From a bacterium (GTDB lineage: Bacteria > UBA9089 > UBA9088): DNA of 5,734 nt. The DNA lies in assembly GCA_003498085.1 (NCBI GenBank), contig DNCM01000152.1, forward strand, positions 1 through 5,734, written 5' to 3'. Below the pieces are notes generated by a model, which worked only from the letters and a program-made list of their open reading frames with translations, searched no databases and was not told the DNA's origin. A program made the translations under genes and the position numbers. Below are positions 1 through 5,717 of this stretch, in pieces. How positions within the stretch are numbered: the first letter of the stretch is position 1; each line of letters begins with the position of its first letter.

Positions 1-1
1 A

Positions 2-199
2 GATACCAAAGAAGATATAAAAAATGAAGCAAAGCAAGTACTAGAAGATGAAGAGATAATAATCCCTCAATATACAAACACAGATACAACTAAAGAGGAC
101 ATAGAGTATAAAACAATGCCCTCCCAACATATAAACATAGATACCAAAGAACCTATAAAATATGAAACAACACAAACACTAGAGGATGAAAAGATAATA
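2..199 (+). repeat. Degenerate 138-bp-period direct repeat inside fliK
   Basis: Positions 2-61 and 140-199 match at 50 of 60 bases without gaps, in the same reading frame (period 138 bp, 46 codons). Both copies encode a DTKE...LEDE.II pattern, and the differences are scattered substitutions. This is an old in-frame duplication in the ruler region. Copies may continue upstream of the window. Confidence 0.8.
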
Positions 200-1675
200 A
201 CCTATCCAGATGTACATAAAGATACTATCCAAGAAGATAGGGTAGATGATAGTAGACCGAAGATAAATAATATCAAAACCACGGCCTATTCGGATGGATA
301 TAGAGGTACTATCCAGGGGGAAGGTAAACCAGAAGACAGGAAGGATATAAGGGTGGATGACAGGAAAGCTATAGATGATAATAAAAAAGATCTAGAAGTT
401 ATTCTGAAAGAAAATATAGGTAAAATTAAGGACAAGAAACAGGAATCGGCGGAATTAAAAAGGAGCGTAGAAGATAGACAAGTTATAGACGATAGTAAAA
501 AAGACTTAGGAGCGGTTTCAAAAGGAAAGATAGACGGAATGAAGAATAAAGCAATGGATATAAGTATCATTCATGATGGGAAACAAAAAGTAGAGCAAGC
601 AACCCCTCAAAGACAAGAAGGGCAGAATGTAAATATAGAGAAAATAAAACAAGGGTCAATTCAGACACAGGAATTGGGACAACAATTTAAAGAAGGGCAA
701 AGAAATGAGAATACAGAGAGCAAAATAAATATTAAAGAAGACCAAGTTCAAATAAAACAACCGCAATTTTTAATACAAACATCAAATAATGAGAAGGATA
801 CACCTTCCGGAGAGACTTCCGTTCGAATTGCAAAAGTTGCCTCGGTAGAAACTCCCCTTAAAAAACCCTATGATAATCTATTCACAAAGATTGAAAAAGA
901 CATTTTTTTAGTCAAAGGATATTCTTCTGATGTAAAAATAGATGAGGAGGCTTTAAAAGATGAAGGAAAGGAAGGAAACGAACAAAAAGAAAAATCTTTT
1001 GAAAGAAGTAATATTATAAAACAAGAAGAACAAAAACAGAATCATGAAATTTCAAAAATAGAAGAACCATTAATAAATAATAAAGCCAATTTATACCAAT
1101 TTGAAGCAAGAAAGGATATAGCAAAAGAAAAACCTGGTCAAGGAATCAGAGAAAAACATCCTCTTGTTTTCTTCGAAAAGACATCTAGTCAATCTTTGCA
1201 GGATGTTCCTAAAGTACAAAATCAATCATCTCAAAACTCTTCTTTATCATTTGCAAAAAAGATCTATGAGATAGTTCAACAAGCAGAATTAAACTTAAAA
1301 AACGACCATGTTGAAATGAACATCTCTCTTAAACCCGAATATCTTGGCAAACTAAACATGAAACTCACGCTAACAGAGAGTATCCTTAATACAAAGTTTA
1401 TAGTGGCAAACTCTCATCTTAAAGAATTAATTGAAGTAAATCTCCATAGCCTCCGAGATGCATTCTCCTCTTTGGATATTATAGTGGGAAATATTGAGGT
1501 TTCAATAGAAAATGGCTTTTTAAAAGGAAGACATCTTTGGGAAAGGACAGAAACCGAATCCCATGCGATGCAAAATGTATTTATTGAAGATAATACATCC
1601 CACGAAGCCTTTCTTGATGACGAAAAACTAGTCCGCCTTTATTGGCAACAGGCTCAGTTTGAGTTTACAGCATAG
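2..1675 (+). CDS. fliK: Flagellar hook-length control protein FliK (5' end outside window)
   Basis: FliK is the secreted ruler of the flagellar type III export apparatus. It measures hook length and, through its C-terminal domain, switches FlhB from hook to filament substrates. The frame is open from position 2 with no stop, so the true start is upstream; the ATG at 116 is probably internal, because repeat sequence continues on both sides of it. The N-terminal part (2 to about 1230) is rich in Lys, Glu, Asp, Gln and Ile, lacks hydrophobic segments and contains degenerate repeats, as expected for an extended ruler region. The C-terminal FliK domain (Flg_hook type, about 1256-1516) has the hallmark LKPEYLG at 1328-1348 followed by alternating beta-strand hydrophobics, the LIEVNLHSLRDAF helix and a closing VSIENG. 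A 50-residue acidic/aromatic tail follows. The 3' end overlaps the convergent tsaD by 11 bases. The family call is strong; the repeat-rich half cannot be aligned by eye. Confidence 0.87.
   Translation, partial: DTKEDIKNEAKQVLEDEEIIIPQYTNTDTTKEDIEYKTMPSQHINIDTKEPIKYETTQTLEDEKIITYPDVHKDTIQEDRVDDSRPKINNIKTTAYSDGYRGTIQGEGKPEDRKDIRVDDRKAIDDNKKDLEVILKENIGKIKDKKQESAELKRSVEDRQVIDDSKKDLGAVSKGKIDGMKNKAMDISIIHDGKQKVEQATPQRQEGQNVNIEKIKQGSIQTQELGQQFKEGQRNENTESKINIKEDQVQIKQPQFLIQTSNNEKDTPSGETSVRIAKVASVETPLKKPYDNLFTKIEKDIFLVKGYSSDVKIDEEALKDEGKEGNEQKEKSFERSNIIKQEEQKQNHEISKIEEPLINNKANLYQFEARKDIAKEKPGQGIREKHPLVFFEKTSSQSLQDVPKVQNQSSQNSSLSFAKKIYEIVQQAELNLKNDHVEMNISLKPEYLGKLNMKLTLTESILNTKFIVANSHLKELIEVNLHSLRDAFSSLDIIVGNIEVSIENGFLKGRHLWERTETESHAMQNVFIEDNTSHEAFLDDEKLVRLYWQQAQFEFTA
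201..318 (+). repeat. Degenerate 84-bp-period repeat inside fliK
   Basis: The stretch starting with cctat at 201 recurs at 285, about 34 bases long with roughly 27 identical and no gaps. The two copies encode YPDVHKDTIQ and YSDGYRGTIQ. The spacing of 84 bp keeps the reading frame. It is weaker than the preceding repeat and probably part of the same history of internal duplication. Confidence 0.6.
350..511 (+). repeat. Degenerate 114-bp-period repeat inside fliK
   Basis: Positions 350-397 and 464-511 are about 75 percent identical (36 of 48 bases) and in frame. They encode RVDDRKAIDDNKKDLE and SVEDRQVIDDSKKDLG. Many changes are at third codon positions or conservative, so the repeat is better kept in protein than in DNA. 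Confidence 0.7.
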
Positions 1676-2666
1676 TCTCAAAAACATGGAGGTTTGGCAC
1701 TGGAGAAAGAAAAAGAGATGAAGACTTTTCTTTGGCTTTTATCTTCCTTGCTAAGACCTGCGCAATCATTACTCCGTTATCTATACATAATCTTGGAGAT
1801 GGTATGAAAACAGGGATATTTTTTCTATTTCCTTCTTTTTCCAAAATTTCCCTCAGTCTTGTATTGCAGGCAACTCCACCTCCAACCACTATGCTTTTTG
1901 TCTCCTTAAAGGAAGCTTGGGAAAATATTTTTATAATGAGTTGATTTATAGCCGACTCTTGAAAACTTGCACAAACATCAGAGACTACATAATCTTTATT
2001 CTCTCTTATATAATACAAAACAGCAGTTTTAAGACCAGAGAATGAAAAATCAAACCCTTCTTTTTTTATCTTAGGAAGGGGAAATTTTATATTAGCCCTT
2101 CCATTTTTTGCAAACTTATCTATTATTGGGCCACCAGGAAACGAAAGCCCAAGCATCCTTGCAACTTTATCGTATGCTTCGCCGACTGCATCATCTAGTG
2201 TTCTTCCTAATACTTCGTAAATTCCCCAGTTTTTTATATAGACAAGTTCAGTATGGCCGCCCGAAACAATCAATCCTATTGCAGGAAGGGGAATATCCTT
2301 ATGTTCAATCAAAGATGAAGATAGATGACCATCAAGGTGGTTTATTCCATAAAATGGAACATTCAGAGAAAGGGAAAGTCCCTTTGCAAATTGCAGACCA
2401 ACAAAAAGAGAACCTATGAGTCCAGGACCACAAGTTACCCCAATTGCAGATATATCTTTAGGTTTTATCCTAGCATCATAAATTGCCTTGTCAAATACAT
2501 CCCTTATCCTTTCAATATGGGCACGAGCAGCAAGTTCTGGAAAAACCCCTCCCCATTCTTTATGAATCTCATCCTGGGATAATATGACACAAGAAAGGAC
2601 ATTACAACCTTTATCCAACACAGCAATACTTGTTTCATCACAAGAAGTTTCTATTCCAAGGAGCAT
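1665..2666 (-). CDS. tsaD: tRNA N6-threonylcarbamoyladenosine transferase TsaD (Kae1/Gcp/YgjD)
   Basis: TsaD transfers the threonylcarbamoyl group from threonylcarbamoyl-AMP (made by TsaC/TsaC2) to A37 of tRNAs reading ANN codons, giving t6A; in bacteria it works with TsaB and TsaE in the cytoplasm. The protein is complete at 333 residues (E. coli 337). It opens with GIETSCDET at 4-12, the ASKHA-fold phosphate-binding start. The metal-binding HLDGH has His110 and His114, SGGHTE lies at 135-140, GGGVACNTRLRE at 262-273, and DNG at 296-298 supplies the third metal ligand, Asp296. All expected motifs are present. The ATG shares its A with the TAA of the upstream AccB-like gene (TAATG), and no Shine-Dalgarno sequence precedes it, so translation is probably coupled. 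Its 3' end runs 11 bases into convergent fliK. The partners tsaB, tsaE and tsaC are not in this window. Confidence 0.97.
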   Translation of the reverse strand: MLLGIETSCDETSIAVLDKGCNVLSCVILSQDEIHKEWGGVFPELAARAHIERIRDVFDKAIYDARIKPKDISAIGVTCGPGLIGSLFVGLQFAKGLSLSLNVPFYGINHLDGHLSSSLIEHKDIPLPAIGLIVSGGHTELVYIKNWGIYEVLGRTLDDAVGEAYDKVARMLGLSFPGGPIIDKFAKNGRANIKFPLPKIKKEGFDFSFSGLKTAVLYYIRENKDYVVSDVCASFQESAINQLIIKIFSQASFKETKSIVVGGGVACNTRLREILEKEGNRKNIPVFIPSPRLCIDNGVMIAQVLARKIKAKEKSSSLFLSPVPNLHVFETML

Positions 2667-2668
2667 TA
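2664..2668 (-). promoter_or_regulatory. TAATG stop/start overlap, translational coupling site
   Basis: On the minus strand the stop TAA of the AccB-like gene and the ATG of tsaD share one A. The bases just before (CTTCTTATTTCA) contain no purine-rich Shine-Dalgarno sequence. Initiation of tsaD therefore most likely uses ribosomes that have just terminated. The overlap is seen directly; the coupling is inferred. Confidence 0.7.
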
Positions 2669-3031
2669 TGAAATAAGAAGAAGTGGTTGTCCGTATTGAA
2701 CAGGAAAGCCTTCTTTTACAATAACCTGAATAACTTTTCCATCCACAGGAGAGACAACCTCATGTGGGTGGCCAACAACCATCACTGTCCCAACAACGCT
2801 TCCTGTAGATACCGTTTCATCTTCCTTTACTTTTGGATAGAAAATACCAACGGTTGATGATTTTACTATAATTGCAGGTTCTTTTTCTTCTTCTTTTTGA
2901 ATACTAGATAATGGTTGCGAAATAAAAGACTTTTTTATCTTGCATTCAAAATCACCATCCTTAAGCTCAAGCTCTGCAATTGCATTCTTTTCCATAAGCT
3001 TGTTTAGCTCTCTTATTCTTTCTACATCCAT
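2666..3031 (-). CDS. accB: AccB-like biotin/lipoyl carrier-domain protein lacking the biotinyl lysine
   Basis: AccB (BCCP) normally carries biotin on the lysine of an AMKM motif and shuttles CO2 between AccC and AccAD in fatty-acid synthesis. This 121-residue protein has the AccB-type start (DVERIRELNKLMEKN, then LELKDGDFECKIKK at 21-34), a short acidic linker (about 40-55), and a C-terminal biotinyl-domain fold with GIFYP at 62-66, SPVDGKV at 94-100 and FPVQYGQPLLLI at 109-120. Typical AccB is about 150-160 residues, so the linker and domain are shortened. Between Gly77 and Gly98 it aligns without gaps to the usual AccB hairpin, but the segment that should read IEAMKMMNEI reads VMVVGHPHEV. 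Gly87 (codon 2771-2773) stands at the biotinyl lysine. The flanking alignment is clean, so this is not a frameshift. It follows efp by 14 bp, the usual accB place, but tsaD comes next instead of accC. A carboxylase role is doubtful; a structural or regulatory role is possible. The symbol marks homology, not function. Confidence 0.85.
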   Translation of the reverse strand: MDVERIRELNKLMEKNAIAELELKDGDFECKIKKSFISQPLSSIQKEEEKEPAIIVKSSTVGIFYPKVKEDETVSTGSVVGTVMVVGHPHEVVSPVDGKVIQVIVKEGFPVQYGQPLLLIS

Positions 3032-3043
3032 CTTAACTTAAAA

Positions 3044-3047
3044 TCCT
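3044..3047 (-). promoter_or_regulatory. Weak Shine-Dalgarno of the AccB-like gene
   Basis: The minus strand reads TAGGA, where the efp stop TAG overlaps an AGGA core. Twelve bases separate AGGA from the ATG at 3031, longer than the usual 5-9. It is the only purine-rich ribosome-site candidate near a start within the minus-strand cluster, and it would link translation of the gene to the end of efp. Confidence 0.4.
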
Positions 3048-3612
3048 ATCTCTTTGCCCTTTCTACATACCCTCCTGTTCTTGTATCGATGCGGACAATA
3101 TCATCAACTTCAACAAATAGTGGAACCTGAATAGAAAGTCCAGTTTCTGTAATTGCCGGTTTTGTCCCACCCGTTGCCGTATCACCTTTAAATCCCGGCT
3201 CTGTCTCTTTTATTCTCTGTTCGACAACAACAGGCATTTTTATTCCAACGATATTTCCATTGTAGTCAAGAAGAAGGACATCTATATTTTCTACTAAGTA
3301 CTTGTCATTATCCTTGATTACATCTTTCCTTAAAGCTACTTGTTCATAAGTTTCCTTTTCCATAAACCAATATTCATCACCCGCTGTATAAAGATATTGA
3401 TAAGGCTTTTCATATATTTCAACCAAGGTGAACTTATCCTCTGGTCTAAATGTATGTTCTGTTATCGCACTGGTTTCCCATGATTTTAGTCTTACTCTGA
3501 CAAATGCAGGACCTTTCCCTGGCTTTATATGGCTAAACTCAACAACCGTGCATATTGAGTTATTATACTCAATATTCTTTCCAACCCTTAAGTCGACACC
3601 AGATATTGTCAT
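3046..3612 (-). CDS. efp: Elongation factor P
   Basis: EF-P binds between the ribosomal P and E sites and speeds peptide-bond formation at consecutive prolines. The protein is 188 residues, matching the family (185-190). The N-terminal KOW-like domain (1-60) starts with the typical S.VDLRVGKNIEY and contains KPGKGPAFVRVRL, with Lys33 at the loop tip that reaches the peptidyl-transferase centre and is modified in many bacteria. A central OB domain (about 65-125) contains YEKPYQYLYTAGDEYWFM. The C-terminal OB domain ends with the signature GDTATGGTKPA (143-153) and RIDTRTGGYVERAK. I chose the ATG at 3610-3612 because it places this conserved start correctly; the frame stays open to an ATG at 3678, but that would add 22 unconserved residues and overlap the macro-domain gene. 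No good Shine-Dalgarno precedes either start. No lysine-modifying enzyme gene (epmA, epmB, ymfI) is visible, so the modification state is unknown. Confidence 0.96.
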   Translation of the reverse strand: MTISGVDLRVGKNIEYNNSICTVVEFSHIKPGKGPAFVRVRLKSWETSAITEHTFRPEDKFTLVEIYEKPYQYLYTAGDEYWFMEKETYEQVALRKDVIKDNDKYLVENIDVLLLDYNGNIVGIKMPVVVEQRIKETEPGFKGDTATGGTKPAITETGLSIQVPLFVEVDDIVRIDTRTGGYVERAKR

Positions 3613-3640
3613 AGTAGCTACTAGCTTTAAGTCAAAAAAT

Positions 3641-4174
3641 TTAAAGCAATCCTCCACCTCTTTTAAGTGCATTTTCATAGACAGAATATGTGTCGTTATT
3701 AAATAAAACGAATCTTACTTCATCAATTTCTGGGTTTTTGTCTAAGAAATCCGAAACAGCTGATACAGCAACAGGTGCAGCCAATTCCTTTGGATAACCA
3801 TATGCACCCGTAGATATCGATGGGAATGCTACTCTTTTTAAGTTATTTTCTTTCGCAAGTCTTAAGCTTTCTTGGTAGGAAGACCTTAAAACTTCTTCTT
3901 CATCATAGCTTCCTCCTCCCCAAATAGGACCAACTGTGTGGATGACATATTTTGCAGGGAGATTTCCTCCTTTCGTTATAACAGCCTTTCCTGTTGCAAG
4001 ATGTCCAATTTTCTTTATTATCTGCTTGCATTCTTCAAGGATAGAAGGACCACCTTTTCTATGTATTGCTCCATCAACACCACCCCCACCCATTAAGCTG
4101 GGATTTGCCGCATTAACAATTACATCTACTTTCTGTTCCGTTATATCACCAAGAACAACTTTTATTCTTTCCAT
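3641..4174 (-). CDS. Macro-domain ADP-ribose hydrolase (YmdB/MacroD type)
   Basis: Proteins of this class bind ADP-ribose and hydrolyse O-acetyl-ADP-ribose or remove mono-ADP-ribose from acidic side chains. At 177 residues it equals E. coli YmdB in length and is a single macro domain with nothing attached. The motifs are in order: GDIT at 9-12; VIVNAANPSLMGGGGVDGAI at 18-37, then HRKGGP; TGKAVITKGGNLPAKYVIHT at 61-80, then VGP; and STGAYGYP at 121-128. Asn24, Asp34 and Tyr125 correspond to the YmdB residues Asn25, Asp35 and Tyr126, as I recall them, so activity is expected. It is the first gene of the minus-strand cluster, 28 bp before efp. The ATG at 4172-4174 is the only sensible start; no Shine-Dalgarno precedes it, and a TATAAT lies 13 bases upstream, so the transcript may begin only about 7 bases before the ATG. 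No ADP-ribosyltransferase partner or toxin (such as DarT) is in the window, so a housekeeping role is likelier than an antitoxin role. Confidence 0.95.
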   Translation of the reverse strand: MERIKVVLGDITEQKVDVIVNAANPSLMGGGGVDGAIHRKGGPSILEECKQIIKKIGHLATGKAVITKGGNLPAKYVIHTVGPIWGGGSYDEEEVLRSSYQESLRLAKENNLKRVAFPSISTGAYGYPKELAAPVAVSAVSDFLDKNPEIDEVRFVLFNNDTYSVYENALKRGGGLL

Positions 4175-4183
4175 TTTTTAAGG

Positions 4184-4193
4184 TATAATTATA
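4184..4193. promoter_or_regulatory. Palindromic TATAATTATA, candidate divergent -10 element
   Basis: The 25-bp gap between the macro-domain ATG and the GTG of the membrane-protein gene contains the perfect palindrome TATAATTATA. It gives a consensus -10 hexamer TATAAT on the plus strand (4184-4189) and on the minus strand (4193 to 4188). With the usual 6-8 bases to the start site, the plus transcript would begin near 4196, 3-4 bases before GTG, and the minus transcript near 4181, about 7 bases before ATG. Neither has a good -35 at 16-18 bp. A TAAGGT direct repeat (4179-4184 and 4196-4201) flanks it. Transcription start sites are inferred. Confidence 0.5.
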
Positions 4194-4199
4194 TCTAAG

Positions 4200-5717
4200 G
4201 TGTCAAGTTTTGTAAAGACAATTTTTCTTTTACTTGTTTTTATTAGACCATTTTGGGGAAGTTCAGAACCATCATCACATTGGTTTTTTCTTCTTCTTCT
4301 TTTACTTCTTTTACTTCTTCTTTCTTTTTTTCAACAAAAAATCTATAAAACCTCCATCGACCCATTTCTGTTTCTATTTGTTTTGTTTGTTATAATCGGT
4401 ATATTCAAATCATTTTCAAAATATGAGGCAATCGAGGTTGGATGTCAGTTTCTTTCATATTTTCTTATTTATTACCTTATTGTTCAGTATCAGCTAAATG
4501 AAAAAATAGTAAAATTTGTAGTTCTTTCTTCTTGTCTGCTTATTTGTTTATATGGAATATATCAGTATTTTTTTGGACTTGCTGAGACAAGGAGGTTTGT
4601 TCAAATTTATAGTCTTTCTCCCTTATTTTCTGAAAGACTTTCTTCAGATAGAATATTCTCAACATTTGTCTACCCAAATTCTTTGGCAGGGTACCTTGTC
4701 CTTGTTTTTCCCCTTGTTTTATCTATAAAAAATAGGCTTATTTTTCTTCTTTTGTCGGTTACCATTTTATATACATTATGGCTTTCTCATTCAAGGGGAG
4801 GAATTATAACCCTATTTTTTACTATCGTTTTATTCTTTCTCTTAAGAAAAAAAAGGTTATTTGTAATAATTAGCGTTGGACTTTTCTTTATTACAGCAGT
4901 CTATTATTCAATACCACCGCCAAGCTCACTTCTTGCAAGACTTTCATATTGGAGGGTATCGGTTGATATAATCAAAGATAATCCTTTGGGATGCGGACTT
5001 TCTACATTCCCCTCTATGTATTTCAAATATAAAAAGTTTGGGGATGAGGGAACAAGAAATGCACATAATGATTACATTCAATTGGGAGTTGAGCTTGGTA
5101 TATTTGGGGCAATCAGTTTTATCATACTCTTTATTTTTTCTGCAATAAAAGGGATGAAGCTAGCAAGAGACAATCCATCAATTGAAGGATTTTACATTGG
5201 GGCTATGGCATTTTTTTTCCATTCAACAGTTGAATTTTTGCTTTATCTTCCAGAGATATCTTTAGTCTTCTTCCTGTTTCTTTCTATGGTTTTTAAGTGT
5301 GAAAGAAAAGAGGCAAAGAAAACGATGATATTTTCCATTATCTTACCGATTCCTATAATTATTCTTTCTATTTATTCTTATAAGATGATGAATGCATCAA
5401 ATTTTTATGAAAAGGCAATGGCCCACCTCTTCGTCAATGAATACGAGGATGCAGAGATAAGTCTTTCAAAAGCAGTTCTAAAAAATCCTAATAACCCTGA
5501 ATGGCTTGTTATTTTGGGAAATATGAAAGAGAAAAAAGGTAAGTATGATGAGGCTTACAGTCTATATAGAAAGGCAGTGTTGTTAAATCCATATTTTCCT
5601 TATTACAACTTTTACCTTGAAAGGTTATTGGTAAAAACGAAAGACAAGGAAGGACCTTTCTTTCTGAATAAGGCTTGTTCTTTATATCCAGGTTCAACAG
5701 AAAAGTCTCAAAAATAG
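4200..5717 (+). CDS. O-antigen ligase/polymerase family (Wzy_C) membrane protein with C-terminal TPRs
   Basis: Members of this family ligate O-antigen to lipid A-core (WaaL) or polymerise or transfer surface glycans at the outer face of the inner membrane. The 505-residue protein has about ten to twelve hydrophobic segments: near 7-19, 28-44, 55-70, 82-97, 103-125, 162-175, 179-195, 200-216, 220-236, 297-316, 332-365 and 375-393. Family motifs are FVYPNSLAGYL (156-166), LSHSRGG (195-201), a periplasmic loop with RLSYW (247-251) and DNPLGCGLSTF (260-270), then HNDYIQLGVELGIFGA (289-304) and His341. The soluble end (about 400-500) holds two clear TPR-like units (EYEDAEISLSKAVLKNPNN and KYDEAYSLYRKAVLLNP) and a weaker third. 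GTG at 4200 is the only start before the first helix: an in-frame stop lies at 4179, and no ATG, GTG or TTG follows for over 150 bases. No Shine-Dalgarno is suitably placed. The exact substrate, ligase or polymerase, cannot be told from sequence. Bases 5718-5734 after the stop hold no callable gene. Confidence 0.85.
   Translation: MSSFVKTIFLLLVFIRPFWGSSEPSSHWFFLLLLLLLLLLLSFFQQKIYKTSIDPFLFLFVLFVIIGIFKSFSKYEAIEVGCQFLSYFLIYYLIVQYQLNEKIVKFVVLSSCLLICLYGIYQYFFGLAETRRFVQIYSLSPLFSERLSSDRIFSTFVYPNSLAGYLVLVFPLVLSIKNRLIFLLLSVTILYTLWLSHSRGGIITLFFTIVLFFLLRKKRLFVIISVGLFFITAVYYSIPPPSSLLARLSYWRVSVDIIKDNPLGCGLSTFPSMYFKYKKFGDEGTRNAHNDYIQLGVELGIFGAISFIILFIFSAIKGMKLARDNPSIEGFYIGAMAFFFHSTVEFLLYLPEISLVFFLFLSMVFKCERKEAKKTMIFSIILPIPIIILSIYSYKMMNASNFYEKAMAHLFVNEYEDAEISLSKAVLKNPNNPEWLVILGNMKEKKGKYDEAYSLYRKAVLLNPYFPYYNFYLERLLVKTKDKEGPFFLNKACSLYPGSTEKSQK
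4284..4331 (+). repeat. CTT-rich pyrimidine tract encoding an 11-leucine run
   Basis: The coding strand here is almost pure pyrimidine, with only two A bases in 48, and is built from CTT triplets including the 9-base unit CTTCTTTTA twice in tandem. It encodes FF, eleven Leu, SFF, within the second membrane helix. Triplet slippage would change helix length without breaking the frame. The tract ends in a run of seven T. Confidence 0.75.

Noticed and set aside
286..570. Open frame on the minus strand inside fliK, serine/leucine/phenylalanine-rich
   Set aside because: It is the antisense image of the lysine/aspartate-rich fliK repeats, has no recognisable domain and lies wholly within a well-supported gene.
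1623..1646. Weak hairpin (GCC/GGC, 6-base loop) followed by a T5 run on the minus strand, a possible tsaD terminator
   Set aside because: The stem has three Watson-Crick pairs plus wobbles, and the T run is separated from it by several bases. It lies inside fliK coding sequence and is too weak to call.
1732..2582. Three open frames on the plus strand opposite tsaD
   Set aside because: They are antisense shadows of tsaD, with no family motifs and overlapping one another.
2750..2800. A frameshift hiding a normal AMKM biotin site in the AccB-like gene
   Set aside because: The residues on both sides align to AccB without gaps in one frame, and the number of residues between the flanking glycines is exactly the usual one, so a compensating frameshift pair is unlikely.
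3613..3678. An N-terminal extension of 22 residues on EF-P from the ATG at 3678
   Set aside because: The conserved EF-P start (M-T-I-S-x-V-D-L-R-V-G) begins at the ATG at 3612. The extension has no family counterpart and would overlap the macro-domain gene by 38 bases.
3428..4181. Two plus-strand open frames opposite efp and the macro-domain gene
   Set aside because: Both are complements of strongly conserved genes and show no protein features of their own.
4201..4206. Perfect TTGACA on the minus strand, a possible -35 for the macro-domain gene
   Set aside because: The only TATAAT on that strand is 7 bp away, far too close, and at 17 bp the sequence is CCTTAA, which is not a -10. Probably chance.
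5509..5697. Minus-strand open frame of 62 codons opposite the TPR region
   Set aside because: It is antisense to a supported TPR-encoding stretch and has no motif or start signal.
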